Shown here piece after piece: positions 60,728 to 64,000 of a DNA stretch of 64,000 bases. Under the pieces are notes generated by a model. The model was not told where the DNA came from. It made no database searches and was given only the letters and a program-made list of their open reading frames with translations. The position numbers and the translations under genes were made by a program. How positions within the stretch are numbered: the stretch's first letter is position 1; the number at the start of each line of letters is the position of its first letter. The DNA comes from Arthrobacter sp. Leaf234. GTDB taxonomy: Bacteria > Actinomycetota > Actinomycetes > Actinomycetales > Micrococcaceae. Where the stretch lies: NCBI RefSeq assembly GCF_001422665.1, contig NZ_LMLU01000005.1, forward strand, positions 310,001 through 374,000, given 5' to 3'.

Positions 60728-61432
60728 CTAGAGAACCAGGGTGGCGTACACCACGTAGTTGTCGTCGAACTCGCCCGTGTCGGGGTTGTAGCCGTCGCAC
60801 GTGATCAGCCTGAGCTCAGAGCCGGGCGTGTTCCCGTACACCGTGAGGGTCGGGAAGTCGTTCTTCTGGTACGCCTCGCCGCGCTGGAACTCGAACACCG
60901 CGGTCGTCCCGTCCTCGCGGACCACGGTGATCCGATCGCCGGCCTTGAGGGCGCGGAGATCGGCGAAGACACCCTTGCCACCGTCGGTCGCGTTGACATG
61001 GCCGAGCATGACGGCCGGTCCGCGGTCGCCCGGGGTGGGCGACTGGTCGTACCAGCTCGCGGGTGCTCCGGGTCCGTCAGGTGGCACCTCGAGACTGTTG
61101 TTCTCGCGGAGGCCCAGGGCCAGCAGGTCGGTGCGGACACCGATCGAGGGGATCTCCAGCGTGACCGGGGCGGAGGCGGGAAGGACGTCGGGACCTTCGG
61201 ATGCGACCGGGGCGGGTGCCGCAGCGGGCGCGGAGGACGGAGCGGCAGTGGGCACGGCCGTGGGCGCGGGGCTCGGTGCCTCGATCGGTGCCGCGCTCGT
61301 CACCGCGGAGGACGACGACGGGGCCGGCGTCGAAGCGGGAGCATCGGCCGATCCGCAGCCGGCGAGGAGAAAGAGGGCGGCCACCGCCGGGGCCGTGAAG
61401 CCCCAGCGATGGCCGGTGTTCCTACTGATCAT
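60728..61432 (-). CDS. Class F-type sortase, lipoprotein-like N-terminus
   Basis: The 234-aa protein has a signal with lipobox FLLAGC (Cys about 26), then a Ser/Ala/Pro-rich linker (about 30-80) and a sortase domain. Catalytic His lies in VMLGHVNA and Cys in LRLITCDGYNPDTGEFDDNY. In aligned sortases an Arg stands where this sequence has Asn (TCDGYN...DDN), so the usual catalytic arginine seems absent. It is 13 bp downstream of the CHRD surface protein, its likely substrate, on the same strand. Confidence 0.75.
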   Translation of the reverse strand: MISRNTGHRWGFTAPAVAALFLLAGCGSADAPASTPAPSSSSAVTSAAPIEAPSPAPTAVPTAAPSSAPAAAPAPVASEGPDVLPASAPVTLEIPSIGVRTDLLALGLRENNSLEVPPDGPGAPASWYDQSPTPGDRGPAVMLGHVNATDGGKGVFADLRALKAGDRITVVREDGTTAVFEFQRGEAYQKNDFPTLTVYGNTPGSELRLITCDGYNPDTGEFDDNYVVYATLVL

Positions 61433-61445
61433 GTGGGATCAGGGA

Positions 61446-62225
61446 TTATGCGTTGTGTGCTGCGCGGCGGCGCACTGCGAAGGTTCCACCGGCTGCTGCC
61501 GCGAGGACCAGGCCGCCACCGAGGGCGATCATGCCCGCGGAGTTGGAGGAGGACTCGGTAGCGACACCCGTGTCGGCTCCGCCGGCAGGCATGGCGCCCA
61601 TCTGCGTCTTCACGAGCGTTCCACACAGGGCGGGGGAGGTCGCGCCGAGGGGGAGCTCGGGTGCGATCTCGGACGGGCTGCCGAAGACCTCGGAGGAGAC
61701 GCCGGCGGTCGCCGGGTCCAGGCCGTGCACGACGACGACGGCTACGCCGGCCTCGAGCGACTTCTGGGTATCGGCGTCCAGGGTGATGGTGCGCTGGATC
61801 GAGTACGTTCCACCCTGGCCACCGAGCTGGAGGTTCAGGCCCTCTGCCGGAGTGGTGGCACCCGACGTGGTCAGCGTGGTCTGGATGGCGCCGTATCCGG
61901 GTACACCCTCGGCGACGTTGACGATGCCGTCGCCATTGGCGTCATCGGCGGGCGTGGGGCACTTGCCTGCCGCACCGCCGTGGATGTGCTGGACGTGGGG
62001 GTACGGGGCGTCCATGAAGGTCTGGGCGAGGCCCGAGACCTGCAGGTTGACCGTGGCCTGATCGCCCACGACGTCGAGGGTGATGGTGCCGGTGCCGGTC
62101 GTGCCGTTCAGCTGGCCGAGGGTCGAGGAGTAGGAGCCGTCAGCGGCCATCGCGGGGGAGCCCGCGAGAGCGACTGCGCCGATGGCGAGGGCCGGTACTG
62201 CGAGGAAGCGCATCTTCTTGTTCAT
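61446..62225 (-). CDS. CHRD domain surface protein
   Basis: The 259-aa protein has a signal peptide (ends SPAMA-ADGS) and a CHRD-type beta-sandwich (about 30-190) with PHVQHIHGGAAGK, the HIHxG motif. The C-terminus has a PAGGADTGVA stretch, then a membrane helix and a basic tail (VRRRAAHNA), so it may be anchored by the adjacent sortase. CHRD domains may bind copper or act in adhesion; the function is unknown. ATG 62225 follows GGAGG. Confidence 0.78.
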   Translation of the reverse strand: MNKKMRFLAVPALAIGAVALAGSPAMAADGSYSSTLGQLNGTTGTGTITLDVVGDQATVNLQVSGLAQTFMDAPYPHVQHIHGGAAGKCPTPADDANGDGIVNVAEGVPGYGAIQTTLTTSGATTPAEGLNLQLGGQGGTYSIQRTITLDADTQKSLEAGVAVVVVHGLDPATAGVSSEVFGSPSEIAPELPLGATSPALCGTLVKTQMGAMPAGGADTGVATESSSNSAGMIALGGGLVLAAAAGGTFAVRRRAAHNA

Positions 62226-62286
62226 GGGAAAGTCCTCCATAGTGCGAATGAGGCGCACCGTGGGGCGCGCACGACTGTACTTCGGG

Positions 62287-62300
62287 GTGATCCCGATCAC
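62287..62300. promoter_or_regulatory. CRP/GlxR-like palindrome upstream of the CHRD gene
   Basis: GTGATC-CC-GATCAC is a perfect palindrome whose core GTGA-N6-TCAC fits CRP/GlxR-type sites. It lies 62-75 bp upstream of the CHRD start codon, between it and the divergent membrane protein gene. Binding is not shown. Confidence 0.4.
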
Positions 62301-62396
62301 GGATGGGAGCGGATGGGAAAAAACTTCGAAACCCCTGTGAGTTCGCCTGCGGTGGAAGACCGGGGGGTCGGTCGGCCGATGCGGGAGAATGGCCTG

Positions 62397-62885
62397 ATGC
62401 AGTCTCTTGGAAGCAATGGGCGGCCTCAGGGCCGGGGTGTGAGCATGCGCATGGGCACGGCCGGGATGGCCGTCATGGTGGTCGTGTTCCTCGTGGCGGT
62501 CGTCTTCGCGGCCAACCAGAACGATGTGATCGGCTGGTTGGTCGCCATCATCTCCCTGGGCTGGCTCCTGATCTTCAGCTACGTGGTGCTGAGTCTCCGC
62601 TCCGCGGCACGGAAGGCCGCGGACCGGATCCAGGCGCACGGCGGGTTCGGCGGTGCCGGTGCGTCACCCGCGGGTCCGGTGGCCGTCGACAGGGCGAGGG
62701 ACCTGAAGCTCGACCACAGCTTCAAGATCGTCCAGGTGCAGGTGGGCGTCGTGCGCGAGTACCTCGGCAAGGACGAGGGCATGGTGGAACGTGCACTCGA
62801 GACCATCGAGATCACCTCGCACAACGCGAGGTCCATGATGAAGGGCTCCACCGAGGGTCCGGTGGAGGGCACGGTCGTCGACTGA
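62397..62885 (+). CDS. Hypothetical membrane protein
   Basis: The 162-aa protein has two helices (about residues 22-42 and 46-70) and a C-terminal soluble part (KLDHSFKIVQVQVGVVREYL, YLGKDEGMVERALETIEITS). No family is recognised. The ATG at 62397 is used; an ATG six codons upstream is possible. It is divergent from the CHRD-sortase unit and upstream of xth. Confidence 0.65.
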   Translation: MQSLGSNGRPQGRGVSMRMGTAGMAVMVVVFLVAVVFAANQNDVIGWLVAIISLGWLLIFSYVVLSLRSAARKAADRIQAHGGFGGAGASPAGPVAVDRARDLKLDHSFKIVQVQVGVVREYLGKDEGMVERALETIEITSHNARSMMKGSTEGPVEGTVVD

Positions 62886-62937
62886 GCACCTCCCGACCGA
62901 GGTGAAGGGACACACCCTCCGGGGTAAGGTTGATCGA

Positions 62938-63789
62938 GTGAGTCCGGCATCGAACCCCCTGCAGGAACCCCTGCGTATCGCGTCCGTGAACGTCAACGGG
63001 ATCCGCGCCGCCTACAAGCGCGGCATGCAGAAATGGCTGGACGGACGGGATGTCGACATCCTCTGCCTGCAGGAGGTACGGGCTCCCGACGCCGTGGTGC
63101 GGAGCCTCCTCGGCGAGGGCTGGTTCATCCTCCACACCGAGGCCGAGGCCAAGGGGCGGGCGGGGGTCGCGATAGCGTCCCGCCAGGAGCCTTCCGCCAC
63201 CCGCACGACCATCGGTGACAGCTACTTCGACACGTCCGGTCGTTGGGTCGAAGCCGATTTCGAGGTGGGGGGATCGATCCTCACCGTCGTGAGCGCCTAC
63301 GTCCATTCGGGCGAGGTCGGGACCCCGAAGCAGGATGACAAATACCGGTTCCTCGAGGCGATGGTCGCACGCCTGCCACAGCTCCGAGACGCAGCCGACC
63401 ATGCCGTGGTCATGGGCGACCTCAACGTGGGTCATACGCAGCTCGATATCAGGAACTGGAAGGGCAACGTGAAGAACGCGGGCTTCCTTCCCGAGGAACG
63501 CGCGTACTTCGATCGTTTCTTCTCCGACGAATGCGGCTTCGTGGATGTCGCCCGGAACCTCGCGGGCGAGGTCGACGGGCCGTACACCTGGTGGTCCTGG
63601 CGGGGCAAGGCGTTCGACAACGACACGGGCTGGCGGATCGACTACCAGCTGGCCACCGAGGCGCTCGCGCAGAGTGCAGCCACCGCCGACGTCGATCGGG
63701 CACCGAGCTGGGATACCAGGTTCTCCGACCATGCCCCGCTCGTCGTCGACTACCGGATCCAACCCTCCAGGAACTCCTCTGATGACTGA
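62938..63789 (+). CDS. xth: Exodeoxyribonuclease III
   Basis: The 283-aa enzyme is a metal-dependent AP endonuclease/3'-exonuclease of base excision repair. The conserved segments are [28 protein letters not shown] (metal Glu), [39 protein letters not shown] and [10 protein letters not shown] (catalytic Asp-His). GTG 62938 is seven bases after TAAGGT, suggesting a leaderless mRNA. Its stop overlaps the trpS start. Confidence 0.95.
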   Translation: MSPASNPLQEPLRIASVNVNGIRAAYKRGMQKWLDGRDVDILCLQEVRAPDAVVRSLLGEGWFILHTEAEAKGRAGVAIASRQEPSATRTTIGDSYFDTSGRWVEADFEVGGSILTVVSAYVHSGEVGTPKQDDKYRFLEAMVARLPQLRDAADHAVVMGDLNVGHTQLDIRNWKGNVKNAGFLPEERAYFDRFFSDECGFVDVARNLAGEVDGPYTWWSWRGKAFDNDTGWRIDYQLATEALAQSAATADVDRAPSWDTRFSDHAPLVVDYRIQPSRNSSDD

Positions 63790-64000
63790 ACAGCACCACA
63801 CGCCCGCCCCCGCCCGGCGGCAACGGATCCTCTCCGGCATGCAGCCGTCGGCAGGATCCTTGCACCTCGGCAACTACCTCGGTGCGCTCGTGCACTGGGT
63901 GCGCCTGCAGGAAACCCACGACGCGGTGTTCTTCATCCCCGACCTGCATGCGATCACGGTCCCGCAGGACCCGGCGGAGCTCATGCAGCGCACGCGGACG
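63782..64000 (+). CDS. trpS: Tryptophanyl-tRNA synthetase, N-terminal part
   Basis: The gene runs off the window after 73 codons. [20 protein letters not shown] is the class I TrpRS N-terminal signature including the HIGH-like site, followed by [10 protein letters not shown]. It charges tRNA-Trp with tryptophan. ATG 63782 overlaps the xth stop codon region by 8 bp. Confidence 0.95.
   Translation, partial: MTEQHHTPAPARRQRILSGMQPSAGSLHLGNYLGALVHWVRLQETHDAVFFIPDLHAITVPQDPAELMQRTRT

Overview
The window is high-GC (about 70 percent) actinobacterial chromosome, most like Arthrobacter or another member of the Micrococcaceae. The evidence is the monomeric NADP isocitrate dehydrogenase, a PerM/DUF6350 protein beside purN with purH nearby (the mycobacterial perM-purN-purH order, loosened here), a DUF6318-like lipoprotein, a DUF559 protein, a LAxTG-type surface protein, an xth-trpS junction, and many genes that appear leaderless or start at GTG. 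No rRNA, tRNA, CRISPR array, phage or complete insertion sequence was seen.

Layout. 1-9.6 kb: a TetR regulator with palindromic operators, a GT87-like membrane protein, an epimerase, an SRPBCC protein, a three-domain glutaminase, a pentapeptide-repeat protein, a CPBP protease homologue and a DUF1275 protein. 9.7-17.4 kb: one tightly overlapping operon for peptide import (binding lipoprotein, two permeases, a double ATPase), a cytoplasmic gamma-glutamyltransferase and a GntR regulator. 17.4-27.4 kb: a cardiolipin-synthase-like enzyme, an MBL hydrolase, an SRAP protein, a DoxX protein, a sigma factor / zinc-finger-Asp23 / Asp23 stress cassette, a cyclic-nucleotide phosphodiesterase, a DNA-glycosylase-like protein, a Stealth sugar-phosphate transferase and a DUF1684 protein. 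27.4-42.6 kb: a TauE/SafE transporter, PerM, purN, CorA, a secreted alpha-amylase, an MFS transporter, a DUF559 gene flanked by related hairpins, purH and icd. 42.6-47 kb: two secreted surface proteins, the second with seven chaplin-like repeats and a sortase signal, then a Gfo/Idh/MocA dehydrogenase. 47.1-52.6 kb: a multiple-sugar ABC transporter (chvE-mmsB-mmsA) and its ROK regulator. 52.6-58 kb: a gamma-carbonic-anhydrase-like protein, purU, a flavoprotein, and glyA-folD preceded by a ZTP (pfl) riboswitch. 58-64 kb: an ABC-2 exporter, a CHRD protein with a sortase, a small membrane protein, xth and the start of trpS.

Several genes share one-carbon and purine metabolism. GlyA and FolD make and interconvert folate one-carbon units, PurN and PurH spend 10-formyl-THF on purine synthesis, and PurU releases it as formate. 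The ZTP riboswitch before glyA senses ZMP/ZTP, the signal of a 10-formyl-THF shortage at the PurH step.

The most unusual signal is a family of 19-bp-stem hairpins at 37058, 37202 and 38328. They have conserved outer arms and covarying inner base pairs, and they flank the DUF559 gene. Other notable features are tail duplications just downstream of two genes, a sortase whose expected catalytic arginine appears to be missing, and an orphan membrane-segment reading frame after the glutaminase gene.
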